A stretch of DNA of 64,000 nucleotides from Bemisia tabaci (Eukaryota; Arthropoda; Insecta; Hemiptera; Aleyrodidae): the NCBI RefSeq assembly GCF_918797505.1, contig NC_092800.1:44943864-45007863 (forward strand). The letters are read 5' to 3'. Under the pieces are notes generated by a model. It was not told the origin of the DNA and made no database searches. It saw nothing but the letters and a program-made list of their open reading frames with translations. Made by a program: the position numbers and the translations under genes. Shown here in pieces: positions 46,966 to 57,928 of this stretch. Position 1 is the first letter of the stretch. Every line of letters begins with the position of its first letter.

Positions 46966-48549
46966 GAAGGCGTTGTAATGAAATTCGTGCATGCGGTTGC
47001 TTTCTCAGTTCTCTTATTTCTGGAAGAAAAACAAATGTACAGCGGAGGAATAACGAGAGATGGACAGGAAAAAAGAAGAATGGAGTAAAAAGAATTAGTA
47101 CTTAATAGTAAAATATTTTACTATACTGCAAATTTTCCCTTAACTCCCGATTTTCAGACTTTATTATTTAACGCACACTGCATGGACTATTAATCTAACG
47201 CATCAGAGGAAACCATACTTGTTTAGAACAAGCGTAAACTACTGCGTCATATGCTGGCACGGAAAAATCATCAAAGTAAGGATAAAAAGACTCTACTTCA
47301 GCATTATAAACTATTGGTCGCGGCTCAGGTGAAAAATATCTTCAATCAAAAGATTACGTCAAGTATGCTTCTTTGATAGAACTTCCTCGGAAGTTGCCCG
47401 CTTTGTTCGTGGTAAAATATTCATTCAAAGGAAGTCGAGACCGAGTTCATCCCATCACAATACTCAAGGGGTTCTTAGTAGTCTTGGCGGCAATTAAAGT
47501 ACTCATTGTTCAATAATCACCCGCTGAAACCTTGGTATTATCGTCGCGTTAGACTTTTTCTTCAGAGGTCGTTCAAATAAAGTTCTTTGTACTATCCTTG
47601 CGTTTGTCTCGTGTTTTGTGACGCGTTACATTAATGTGAGAATCTTACAAAACAAATTAGTACTATACCTTCATTTAAAATTGTCAGTGAAGCTTATTTT
47701 TACTTTTTAAAGACAATCATAAATAAATAATTGATTCCAAGTGAGCGTATCTACATACGTAGTGAGCTAACTGTCTTAGGTAATTTAAAAAAATTGTCAT
47801 TGACCGTTCATAAATCAAGTAAGGATTTATTAAACTTAAAAATTAATAAACTTAAATGGACTTATTAATTTGAGGACTAATTCTCACCAATGCGCTTATT
47901 TTGGAAATTATCAAGGTTTTCTGCGTATTTTTTTGAAAAGTTTTTATGAAAAAAGACGACGTTCGCCTATTTATCTGAGTCCTGACACGTGATTTAAACT
48001 TTAGCTCAAACAAAGTCATCATTGTATAAAAAATTGCATTTTATGCAGTTTCTGAAAGTTGAAGAAACTACTTTCTCCTCTTGATTCTACGCGTCTAATT
48101 GCTTAAAGTCAGCTTTTAAGAAAGAGCGAGGATGAAACGAAACATATTTTTAAACTTGAGGTCAAAAAGTACGGCAACACTGTCCCTTGAAGACAAAATT
48201 CTAAAGTAAGACTTGCACCCTGCATCTTAATAAGGCCTCTTGAATATTATCAGCCTATCAAGTTAGCCAGGCTTATATCTTGAGATCAAAATAATATACA
48301 TAATATCTTTGTCGTCAGTGGTTGCAATTTTCGGCTCAAGAGTTTTGTAGCAATTTCGGATCTCAACTGCCTCGCATAATCTGTATTAGTTTCAGAGGAA
48401 GTTTTGCTGAGCTTTAAAGTAAGAAGTTTACTCCAGTTTGAATACATTAAAAATTTGACCTTTTGGCGGTTGTGTCCGTGAATGTTGCAAGTTTATACTC
48501 TTTCGGTAATTATGTTCAAACAAGTGAACGTACGCTTTACTCTCTCACA

Positions 48550-48807
48550 CTGCCGAGCTAAGAAAGAACGCCGTATGAACATTCAGGTGTCGCCAAATTT
48601 CCTTTAACTTAATAAAACAAGTATTTTCTGTCAAACGAATGAATATTTTTCTTCTAATTTTTCAGCTAATTTTGTTTGCAATTTCAGCTAAAGTTCCTGA
48701 AGATTTCAAGTACAAACACTCATGAATCTCCTTAAAAATACACATTTTATCGGAAGAAATATGGCAACTCTTGAATGTTCAAACGGCGTTTTTCCCTAGC
48801 ACGGCAG
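48550..48807. mobile_element. CTGCCG MITE with target duplication CACA
   Basis: CTGCCGAGCTAAGAAAGAAC to TTCCCTAGCACGGCAG, 258 bp. CACA on both sides (48546-48549, 48808-48811). Confidence 0.92.
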
Positions 48808-49689
48808 CACACTAGATTGGAAGTTCAAGGAGACGCAACATTACGATGCTTGGTTGCGTCGGGGGTGAAGTTTCAAAGCAGCCACCGAAACTTCAACTTC
48901 TTAGCGATAATTCAATTAATGGCATCTCGTTCGAATGGCGGACCGAAGTTCGAATTCATAAACTTCTTCGTAACAGTTTCACAGACATAATGAACGTAAA
49001 GTAATGCGTGATCCAATATGAAACTCAAAATCTTAGGTGATTCGATGCAACCCCTCTTTAAAACTGATCTGCATGCGCTAAATTAAGGCTCGAGGTAGGT
49101 ATCTGAATAATCTCAAATAGAGAGATTCAGATTCGTTTATATGATCAATTCTTGCAGATTTTCAAAACGGTAATTTTCTCGCTCATTGTGTCACAAAAGT
49201 GTGCACCAAGATGGCAAAAATAATAAAACAAAATGCTGAACAAAAAAATTGAAAAATAACCTAATTGTTATTTATCAAAAGTACATTTTATTCTCATCGC
49301 ACCAAAATGAAAATATTTAACATACTTTTTTAACGCGCGGATTTTAACGCACGTTGGCTAAAAAACTCCAACTTACAGGCAAAATAAAAATAGATTAACA
49401 AATAAATCACAAATCAATCTCATTTTATTTATTGCAGTTTCATTGGTGGGGTTTTGATCAGTTTTGTTGATGTTGTTTTGGATGGCAGACATCGTAAGAT
49501 TCCTAATCCTTGTCCGTCAATATCGTTCGTTCAGGTGCACGTTTTTGTGACACCATGGCCAACCAGAATGGAGAATTTGCAGGTGTCTGAAATTTTGTAA
49601 ATCCCATGTTTAAAATGAAACTGTTAAGAAAACTGAGCACGAGGGTATCCTTGGTTTTTAAATTGAACAAATATCGGAGGACATTAGAC

Positions 49690-49840
49690 AGAATAACTCA
49701 AATGGAAAATGCCGCCAGATGACGTCACAAGGCGGCACATTTTCTCACTTTTAAATCTATTTTTCTCCGATTTCCCATTTCGGAAAAAAATTATGAAAAA
49801 TACTGTGAACTCAACTTATTAAGCACTCTCAGATGAAGCT
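49690..49840. repeat. Inverted partner of the 17035-17225 dispersed repeat
   Basis: GGCGGCACATTTTCTCAC and AAATCTATTTTTCTCCGATT are inverse relatives of 17150-17225. Also carries AATGCCGCCAGATGACGTCA/TGACGTCACAAGGCGGCA, a short palindrome around a CRE-like TGACGTCA word (49717-49735). Confidence 0.6.
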
Positions 49841-49899
49841 ATTTTTCGTGTTCAAATTGGACGCTCAGATGAAGCTATTTTTCGTGTTCAAATTGGACG
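49828..49899. repeat. 36-bp exact tandem duplication
   Basis: The unit CTCAGATGAAGCTATTTT...ATTGGACG occurs twice without a mismatch, with period 36. The last five bases of each unit (GGACG) are the first five bases of the MITE at 49895, so the duplication happened after that MITE inserted. Confidence 0.92.
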
Positions 49900-50138
49900 G
49901 AGTTAAACAAAAAGGAACCAAGCCACATCGGGATCGAACCGAGAAAAAGAGACTTAAATTTTAGCTCCTGCATAAGCCTCAATGTAAAAGTTAAACTTAA
50001 AGTTCAATTTCTGCAAAATTTGCCCCAACAAAAATTTTGAATTTTTGGCGATAGATAGAGCAGTGGTTGAGTTCAAAACCACTCATAACTCAATTTTTTC
50101 CAAAATGTGAGTTGGTTCTTTTCTGCTTAACTCAGTCC
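49895..50138. mobile_element. GGACCG-type MITE near the intron acceptor
   Basis: Ends GGACGGAGTTAAACAAAAAG and CTTTTCTGCTTAACTCAGTCC are inverted, with AAGGAACCAAGCCACAT subterminal. Flanked by AATT on both sides. It lies 90 bp before the GTPase exon acceptor. Confidence 0.8.
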
Positions 50139-50228
50139 AATTCTCCATTGAGTTGTCTTAACTCCGGGTATAAAGGGGCTCTACAGCATATAAAGCGTGT
50201 TAATTTCTGTTGTTAATTTTTGTTTTAG

Positions 50229-50561
50229 GTGGATTTGGACACGACAGAGTCCCTAGTCACAATGGACTGGGAGCACGGCTTCTTGGAGGCCTCGGCCAAG
50301 GACAACGTCAATGTCACCGAGGTGTTCAAAGAGCTGCTGAATCAGGCCAAAGTGAAGTACAACCTGAGCCCGGCCCTTCGGCGACGCCGCCAGAGTTTGC
50401 CTACCCAGTGCGGCACCACCTCGGCGCCTCCCACCCCTGGCCCCACCCCCCACCACCCGGGCATCCCCTCCTCGCTCCAACTCCAGCATCTCCAAAGCAT
50501 CCAGGAGAAACAGATGGCCTCCGGCTCCGGGAGCAAGCGCAATTCTTGCGTCATTTCCTAA
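50229..50561 (+). CDS. Ras-superfamily small GTPase, terminal exon (G5 motif, CaaX)
   Basis: The terminal 110 codons of the GTPase. It begins V-D-L-D after the acceptor TTTTAG. It contains the G5 guanine-binding motif EASAKDN, the final helix VTEVFKELLNQAKV, a basic run RRRR, a Pro/Gln/Ser-rich linker, and ends in CVIS, a CaaX box predicted to be farnesylated (Ser at X favours farnesyl transferase by known rules). Membrane attachment is therefore likely. TAA at 50559-50561. Spliced to 41650-42097 the product is at least ~260 residues; the extended C-terminal tail is longer than in classical Ras and fits the Di-Ras/Rhes-like groups. No AATAAA is evident within the first few hundred bases downstream. 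GC-rich like the first exon. Confidence 0.9.
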   Translation: MDLDTTESLVTMDWEHGFLEASAKDNVNVTEVFKELLNQAKVKYNLSPALRRRRQSLPTQCGTTSAPPTPGPTPHHPGIPSSLQLQHLQSIQEKQMASGSGSKRNSCVIS

Positions 50562-50696
50562 GTCTGTAAAGAGAAATTTTAAACCATGCACGACATTGTC
50601 AACAGTGGGCTACCTTAAAGTGTCAGGTACACCTGCGAGCTAGACGCGCGTCTTGTAGGCCTTCGGCCGCGTTCGGCAATCTTCGTAGCCACTCAC

Positions 50697-51212
50697 ACTG
50701 GAAAAATAGTATATTGTTTTAGCACCTAGAATATCAAACATATGTCTGGTGATTCTGAGATGCTGCCTTGATTGCCGACGCAGTTGAATTTGCATTAACA
50801 GGATGTAAAATTAACTGCGGGGGCAGTAAAGGCAGCGTATTAGTAAGGAGCGCCTTCAATTTCGTATGATACTGTGCAACACCTCTGTGGTGAAAAAGTT
50901 GCTTGACGCGCCGCGGCTTGATGGGTGGCCGGCCAGCGCCTACAAACCTAAAGAGACTACTTCAAGCATTGCGCAATGCGTGAAGTATAGCCTTAGGTTT
51001 GTAGACGCTAGTCGCGCTGGCAACACGCCGCTCCTTTCTGTGTGTAGGCTTTAGTATTTAAACTCGCGGAGTCAGCGTTTTTCAACTCATGTTGAATATG
51101 CATTCACAGGATGTAAAATTAACTGCGGGAGCAGTAAAGGCAGCACATTAGGATCACCAGACACATTTTTGACATTCCAGGTGCTAAAACAACATATTAT
51201 TTTTTTCAGTGC
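50697..51212. mobile_element. MITE (CACTGAAAAAAAT family) split by a hairpin-family insertion
   Basis: The left end CACTGGAAAAATAGTATATTG and right end TATTATTTTTTTCAGTG belong to the family at 13338-13544. The element is interrupted at 50843 by the insertion 50844-51090. 61 bp of the host MITE are present on both sides of it (50783-50843 and 51091-51151). Confidence 0.88.
50844..51090. mobile_element. Hairpin-family element, copy nested in a MITE
   Basis: About 247 bp, in inverse orientation to the copies at 6732 and 11010: it opens GGAGCGCCTTCAATTTCG, holds the hairpin at 50935-51009, and ends CGCGGAGTCAGCGTTTTTC. This copy defines a shorter core than the ~520 bp shared by the first two copies. 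Confidence 0.87.
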
Positions 51213-51710
51213 AGGTTGCAACTCGCCGCCTGCAACTCGCTCAAAGAAGGATCGGATCCTGTGTTTCGCGTCGAGACGCGCGTCTAGCAAGCAGGTGTAT
51301 CTGGCGCTTTAGGCGATTTGATGGCCGTCATACTGTGTGTCAGAACGATATCGAATCGATTAGTTCCGTGTTTTCCGCAACTTGCCATTTTTATAGAATT
51401 TTTAGATCGTAATTTTGTTGTTACTTACAAAAACCGAGCGAATTAAACGTATTTAAGGCAGGGTTATTTAGAGGGAAAATATTTCGTTCGAGTGCAGATT
51501 TGATATCAGTATCGAACGGGACATTCCTCCTCTAAATGTCCCCACCCTAAATACGTTGGAGTCGTTTGTCAAATTTGGTAAGTGACAGTAGAGATACGAT
51601 TCAAAATTCTATAAAAATGTGAAAACATGGAACTAATTGGTGTGATGATGCATGTCGTCCTGACACAAAATATGACAGCCGTCGAATCACCTCAAAGCAA
51701 AGCTTTTTAT
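51213..51710. other. Spacer downstream of the GTPase gene
   Basis: Two TAAATACGT-type words flank 51450-51560, and CTAGAC...GCGCGTC words recur from the 50640 region. Nothing else is recognised. Confidence 0.4.
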
Positions 51711-54700
51711 TTATTTTGGAGACTGATTTGGCAGTCGGTTCATCAAATTATTAATTGTTTGGAAGATTCCTAATGTTTCGGACACTTTTTTTAAATTCAC
51801 GAATGTCACATCGCGCTGCAGCTCATCAAATATTCGCACACAAGATTTAATCAAAACAAATGTTGGAATAACTTCAAAAGCATGTTCTGAGTGAATAATA
51901 AACATTGAAAGACAAAATGACCTGCGGCATTCACTTGTGACGTAATTTGAAGATATCTCAAAGTGTCTCTATGTCAAATCTTGTTTACGGACACTTGATG
52001 GGCGATAACATTGCTAACATTTGGGAATTTAGAAAAAAAATTCCCCAAATCCATCAGTTGATCGATTGACTATGGAATCATTCTCTGAAATGCCATCCAG
52101 CATTTTAACATAAATCTTTTATTCGGGCGTCGTGGACCTCAACAAAATCCGCAAATGTGTCTATCGATGGCAATCAGAGTGACCTTGATTTCTCTCCAAG
52201 AAAAATCTACCTCACTTCCTCTCCTTTGACCCCAATTTAAGTAAAGCTATACAATTTTCAGAAGCAAATGTTATGCATCACGATGCGTCCTGTTGAATCG
52301 CTTTACCCGCACAAAGGTAAAATTGCACAATAAAAGCGTAAGTGCATTAAAAGTTGAGAAAAAGCTGATTATACTAATTTGGAAATAAACTAAGATGACA
52401 ACACTCGGAGGTCGAATGAAAGAGAGATTGGCAGAGAGATAGGTTGCCTTTGAACCAAAAGTCACTTATTTGTAGAAATTGGACGCTGAATGGGTCCAAA
52501 AATTCAAAAATATTAGAAAAAGGCTCTTCTCGTGCATGGGATAGATTAAGTCTGTCATAAATAGTAGTACCCGTTTTTGTGTAAAATATCAATATTTTGC
52601 AACGTTTTATATTAGAATAGCGAGAATATTTGGACGTATTTATGCAGGAAGGTTTACATGCTATGAAATCCGCACATAGATAGACATATTTTGCATAAGT
52701 TCACCCATTTAACAAATTGGTCACATCATTCACAAAGGTTGCGGTAGAATTGTGAATGTTTTTAGATTTCTGGACAGTTCTGTCCGAATCATCAACGTCA
52801 TCAAAAGTTATAATTCTTTTTTCACATATACAGATTCTTGATATATCTAATATAGAAGTGTCTGCCGGAATATGGAAAGTTGAATTATGAAAGTTAGCTG
52901 TTCTTTCAAACCACCGGGCTTGAAAAGTATCGGTACAATAATGAGTTGACACATAATCTTATAAAAATTTCAAAGGAGTCATCTATTTTGCATTCAAGAA
53001 TGTTTACTGTACACAAATAATGATGGGCATTTGCATCAAGGGAACATATCTGGCATTTTGTTTCCCTCGAAAAAATTTGTTTTTATCTCGCCTGTTGGCA
53101 TCAATGCTTTGAACAGACGATAAAGAACTATTCAAATCAAGGCTTCAGTTTTTGCCTTCTTCCTTCCATCCAACTCTAATTTGAATTCTTTCCTGATTCT
53201 TTGGAAATTGAGTGATCGTGAGATTCAAATTTCCTATGAAACGCCTAACTTTAATTTGATGCATCGCTTTATATAGAAGGGCATTTTCATACAGTATAAT
53301 GACATCCGAATAATACATATCCACAGAATAGGAATTCGTGAAACGATCAAGTTTTATACTCCCTAAAAATAAAAACCAATACATTTTTTACGAACATCTT
53401 GACAAATATAGGAAAGAATCAAACAATTCTCTCTAGAGTTCAAAGCTATCCTCAGAAAAAGGAAAATATTTGATATGCCGCATGTTCGCAAGAGGAAGGT
53501 CAATTATTACTAGGAGTTACTCACCAATTTAGGAGGGTGTGTTCGGAGGTTTTTGTGAAATCTCTTATTTAAAAATACATATAGTAGTGATTATAAAGTC
53601 CTCTTCTCAAAATTTCAATGTAAATAGATAATGTTTTCTTTAAAACCTCCATCCAGATGAAAATAAAAGGAACAAATTAAACCCAAACGTAATTCAACAG
53701 GCCAACCACTTGGGTTATCCATATGTATTATATATAGTTTTAACGTCTCAACGATACGATGCTTGTTCAACAAGAATGTGTTAGATTACAGGCTAAAAAA
53801 ATGTTACAAATAAAGTAACCTAGCTTTAAAGTTTCTGGCCACTAGGACGACATGTTTGGACCATTTGATTTACGGGTGGTTTAGTTGATTATATCTATTT
53901 ATTTTTTTATTTCCTGAGTTGTTTTTTTAGGAAAGGACATGACACATTTCCGTTTGTTTTATTTTTGCAAAACCTTGGATTTCATAAAGTTTCAATTGAG
54001 GCGAGTAATTTTGAAAATTTCGACAAAATAATATTTAAAAGTGGAAATGAATACTAGAAATTTTTGAAACTTACAAGCTGAATTGGAACTACTTATCTTA
54101 CAAATTCCTTAACATTGCAGAGCACCTAATCGATAATTTTCTGCACTCATATACCATCATTCATTTAAATATCACTTTTTTATACTTCGGAATTTGATAA
54201 TTCGAAATTCTTACATGTTCCAGTGACTAATACTGTCCCAAAAAAATAAACATTGTAAAATATCGTCTGTTTCAAATATATATACTTGTATTTCAAAATT
54301 GTACATACCTTTAATAAAAGGGAACGGTTAAAGAAGATTATTAATTTTTAAAAGTTGGAGCAATAATCGTTATTCTAAAGTAAGATTTGTGAGAGTAACA
54401 CCTAAGCTAATTTCAATGCGCTCAAATGACTTTCAGCAAATTCTGAAAATATGTGGAGTGAATCACAATCATTTATCAAAACTGCAAAGTCCTTGAATCG
54501 ACCGGGTGTATGTGAGAGGCTTCTTAATGATACTTAGTTACTGACTTTGAAGCTGCTAAATGTCGGAAATAATTAATGAAAATATCTTCGAAAAATACAT
54601 GTACAATTATTTCAGGGATTTATAAGCTTAATTGAAAATGAACTCAAGATGAATTATTTGTCAGGCATCATCTTGCAGACCTGCCTTATTACTTCATTAG

Positions 54701-54956
54701 AGGCAATCTAAAAACGAGAAAGTAAAAACTTGCGGGCCAAGTGATGAATTTTTAAATCCAAGGTTGCCAAATTGAAAAATTGAAAATAAGTTTCACATTG
54801 TCACGAGACTGTAGATCAGTTGATGACACGGGTTGTGGAAATCCAGTAATCTCCACTGACGATGCGAATTCAGGAGATGTATTGACAGCTTGAGAAAGGT
54901 ATTAAGTTTCCCTCATAACTTTATCTGAATTGAAGTAAAAAATTTAGCCAACCAAT
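51711..54956 (-). other. Candidate minus-strand multi-exon gene, unrecognised
   Basis: Several minus-strand open segments sit next to good splice-like signals. 54654-54707 follows TTTCTCGTTTTTAG and encodes IASNEVIRQVCKMMPDK then stop. 53145-53362 follows GGTTTTTATTTTTAG. 51711-51886 follows TTATTATTCACTCAG and runs 58 codons to a TAA overlapped by AATAAA. 52701-52952 and 54720-54890 are further open segments, and a donor-like CTAAATTG|GTGAGTAA sits at 53525. The block lacks the MITEs that crowd the rest of the window. Reading phases between these pieces do not all agree, two separate stop-bearing terminal segments are present, and no family is recognised. It could be one or two genes, a decayed gene, or chance in AT-rich DNA. 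Confidence 0.25.
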
Positions 54957-55077
54957 GATTTGGCTCGAGTATATTCAGACCTTATCACGTCTATCTTTAA
55001 TAATAAGATCGTAAAAATCCATCCACGAAAATAAATTGGGCTCAGAACCTAAAAATGGCCAGGTGCGCTTTATAACT
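54957..55077. other. Short spacer, nothing recognised
   Basis: AT-rich sequence between the candidate minus-strand block and the next MITE. Confidence 0.3.
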
Positions 55078-55325
55078 GAGGGGCTTGGAAGACAGGGAGC
55101 TTACGATCACTTTTTGCTGTATCAAGAAACACCCACGTGTTTTTTTTTCGAATTGCATGGAGCTTTTAAGAGTGAGAGGAAGTTAAAAATCACTTTTTGA
55201 TTCTATAACTTGGAATTCGGTGGTGAATTTTTCTCTGAATATATTTCAAGGCTAGTTTTAGTTGAAATCATTAATATCTCAACATTTTTCAAAAGCTGCA
55301 CCTCTGCGCCTTGTTCTCCAAAGTC
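55078..55325. mobile_element. MITE, ACAAGGCGCAT family, copy 3
   Basis: Left end GAGGGGCTTGGAAGACAGGG and right end TGCGCCTTGTTCTCCAAAG are inverted. The interior AAGTTAAAAATCACTTTTTG and CGGTGGTGAATTTTTCTCTG follow the pattern of copies 1 and 2. Confidence 0.8.
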
Positions 55326-55672
55326 AACAATTGAAATGATGAGGATTTTGAATATTGTCACAGCTTATCGTGACAGATGTGGGAATACATCTGAAAATGT
55401 TTTAAAAATTAGATCAAATGAGCCTTTATTAGGATACAGAGAGACATTTGCATGACACACTCGCACAATGCTTAGGACTTTGCATTGTACTAAATCACTG
55501 AGCACTCTGTATCATGCCATCTATGAATATCAAGTGTTGCTTGATGAGCATTGTTTAAATATGCATTTATTCGTTTGTTTACATTAATGTATCGTGAAAA
55601 TATATCATTCTCTCAAATTTTACCCTGTTTTATTCTTCTCGAAAAAAAGTGTAGCGCCCTCAGTGCGCCCTC
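55326..55672. other. Spacer, nothing recognised
   Basis: AT-rich sequence ending in GTGCGCCCTCC, the left flank of the next MITE. Confidence 0.4.
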
Positions 55673-55834
55673 CGGTGGCGCAGCGTGAATTGCGATGTAT
55701 CGATCGTTATGCCATTTAAATCTATGGTAAAGAATCGATTATTAAGGTGTTCGCTGCGAACACCATGTTTATCGATCCTTTTCCATAGGTTTAAATGGTA
55801 TAACAATCTATTCAATCAATTCACGCCACGCCAC
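55673..55834. mobile_element. hAT-like MITE copy
   Basis: CGGTGGCGCAGCGTGAATTG to TTCACGCCACGCCACTG. Flanking octamers GCGCCCTC and TCGCCCTC match at 7 of 8. The interior is nearly identical to 5554-5717. Confidence 0.88.
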
Positions 55835-56260
55835 TGTCGCCCTCGCTTGATGATGATGAACTTAAATTGCAGTTGTCTTCGTAAATTGCATTATGCTAAT
55901 TTTAGCATATTAGTCAGCAAATCAACTGTAATGAGCTACAAGTCAATCGAAAGTGTGTTTCTATGGTTGTATCCTGCGCATAATTTAGCAAAGAACAGCA
56001 ACCAAATCGAGATCATACAATTCTTTTGGGAGGGTTCCTTTAAACTGTATTGTTTTATTTTCAACACAATAATATTGCTATTCTTAGGTCGTTATATTCC
56101 AGTTAAATGATAGAAACAGTTGCACGATTCTAAAAATACCTCATGGCGCTCACTCTGGGTATCCAATCCCCTCTCTTTAAATGTCAAAACTGGTCGAATA
56201 TTGTCATGCGAAAGAAGCAAAAGTCCGAATACCTAAAAGCCGTATACATTATCAACAACG
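55835..56260. other. Spacer, nothing recognised
   Basis: AT-rich; an open frame here starts inside the neighbouring MITE and has no motif. Confidence 0.4.
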
Positions 56261-56592
56261 AAAGCCAGGGTTAGAGTCCCTTTATACCGAGAGTGAAGAC
56301 AATGCGAGTCCATTTCTGATTGGTTCCGTATTTCAGGCCTTCACAGTGTCACAAACGGGACGGGAATAAAGATTACACTTTCACAAATTGCAAAGATTAT
56401 AAACTGGAATGGACCGGGACATTGGGGGTACGGCAAGGAACAAATGGAATGAGAGAGGGAACGGAGATAGGAATTCGGGAATAGGTTGATCAAATATTAC
56501 AAAAAACGTCCGATTTGTGTAATCTTTATTCCCGTTTGTGACATCCATGAGTCGCGTTGTCTCAACCCTCTCTATAAAGGGACTCTAAGCAG
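56261..56592. mobile_element. Inverted-repeat element with TTAGAGTCCCTTTATA ends
   Basis: The left arm GGGTTAGAGTCCCTTTATAC and right arm CTATAAAGGGACTCTAAGC are inverse. The inner arms CACAAACGGGACGGGAATAAAG and TTTATTCCCGTTTGTGAC also pair. The right arm is part of the tandem unit that follows. A related end, GGTATAAAGGGGCTCTAC, occurs at about 50168. Confidence 0.7.
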
Positions 56593-57024
56593 TGCCGGCT
56601 GAGGCGGATCCAGCAATTTAGCAACACCGGATTTTCTCCTTTAAACCAATGCTAAATAATAGCTTCCTATCGGAGCACCAGGTCCCTCCAAAAATCGATA
56701 CATTTCGATAGGTTTAAATGGAGAAAAGACAATGATGCCATTTTGCTGAATTTTGTCACAAAAAACGTCCGATTTGTGTAATCTTTATTCCCGTTTGTGA
56801 CATCCATGAGTCGCGTTGTCTCAACCCTCTCTATAAAGGGACTCTAAGCAGTGCCGGCTGAGGCGGATCCAGCAATTTAGCAACACCGGATTTTCTCCTT
56901 TAAACCAATGCTAAATAATAGCTTCCTATCGGAGCACCAGGTCCCTCCAAAAATCGATACATTTCGATAGGTTTAAATGGAGAAAAGACAATGATGCCAT
57001 TTTGCTGAATTTTGTCACAAAAAA
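56507..57024. repeat. Exact 259-bp tandem duplication plus partial third copy
   Basis: The unit starting CGTCCGATTTGTGTAATC occurs at 56507 and 56766 with no difference that I can see, and a third partial copy starts at 57025 and diverges by about 57070. Each unit contains the right arm of the TTAGAGTCCC element plus a palindromic piece (GGCGGATCCAGCAATTTAGC to TTTTGCTGAATTTTGTC) related to the element at 2975. Confidence 0.95.
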
Positions 57025-57119
57025 CGTCCGATTTGTGTAATTTCTATTCCCGTTTGTGACATCCACATGAGCCGCATTGACTCAACTCTTTCTCTGTAAA
57101 GGGATTCTAGCCAGGGTTC

Positions 57120-57682
57120 ATAACTGACGAGTTTTTTGACTTTTGCCCCTCTAAAAACAAAAAAAAACAACAAAAAATAACGAACGAAGTAAACCAACAT
57201 AAAAATGTGCGAACGTTTAGGGCTCTCCCTGTGGAACTTGAGTCGGACGATTGCCCCCTGTCATCCCTATATCCCCCTCGACCCCTCTCTTCCCACCTGA
57301 CGCAGCCACTAACTTTTGACTGAGCTATCGTCACTCTGTCTGGGGCGTGGGGCTTGCGCGTTGGGGCTTGCGTCACGTTGCGTGGTGCGTCCTTGCGTTC
57401 CCTCGCTCGAGATCATGGTCATTGGGTCACCCGTCTCCGCCCCCTCCCTCATCCCCCGCTGTCTCGTCTGGAGCTCCGTATCAGTCGATGAGAAGCGTTT
57501 TCGAAACCAGAGCAAGTGCTTTTAAAGCGAATAGTTCCGTAATGAGGTGCGCCAGACAATGAGCGAACTGAAAACTCTCCGGAGTATGGTTTCCTTTTCA
57601 ACATTTCACGTGAAACACGATTGACAAGACGGAATGTTCGAAAATCCTCTTCCTGAGAGGATAAAACAAGTGAGCCACTTTT
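57120..57682. other. GC-rich patch, no recognised gene
   Basis: 57220-57560 is GC-rich with CpG words and open frames on both strands. None has a motif or splice context. The 57160-57180 A-rich run follows the tandem repeat. Confidence 0.35.
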
Positions 57683-57928
57683 AGCTGAAAGGAACCAAGC
57701 CACATCACCTACTGCCAAATTTAACTGAGCGATTTGATTTTTTCCATGGAAACGGTTGTACGGATTTTTATAAAACTTTCAATGAATTTTCTACTTAGTA
57801 CGAAGCAAATTCGACAGTATTTTCATAGAAGTGCGCACAAAGGTTCTCTTGTTAAAAATTAAGTAACCCAATTCAATTTGACAGTAGCTGATGTGGCTTG
57901 GTTTCTCTATGCTAAACGCAGATTAACA
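57683..57928. mobile_element. GGACCG MITE, ends decayed
   Basis: AAAGGAACCAAGCCACATCA on the left and TGATGTGGCTTGGTTTC on the right are inverse subterminal segments of the family. The terminal GGACCGNGTTAAACA is lost on the left and degraded on the right. Confidence 0.75.

Larger units (their letters stand above)
42098..50228 (+). other. 8.1-kb GT-AG intron of the GTPase gene
   Basis: Donor AG|GTAAGT at 42098 and acceptor TTTGTTTTAG at 50228 join codon Glu160 (counting from 41618) in phase 0 to GTG GAT TTG, restoring the expected Ras-family continuation after the NKxD segment. The intron is AT-rich and loaded with insertions: CTGCCG MITEs at 42151, 45415 and 48550, a fold-back MITE at 42779, a minisatellite element at 43016, hAT-like MITEs at 46475 and 46818, an inverted dispersed repeat at 49690 and a GGACCG-type element at 49895. 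Remaining stretches (43436-45414, 45668-46474, 46966-48549, 48808-49560) show no exon. A CpG-rich patch at 43800-44500 has open frames on both strands but no motif. Confidence 0.88.

Noticed and set aside
50253..50591. 112-codon antisense frame and a second + strand frame over the terminal GTPase exon
   Set aside because: Both follow from the high GC of the real exon and have no motif. Only the frame with SAK and CVIS makes sense.
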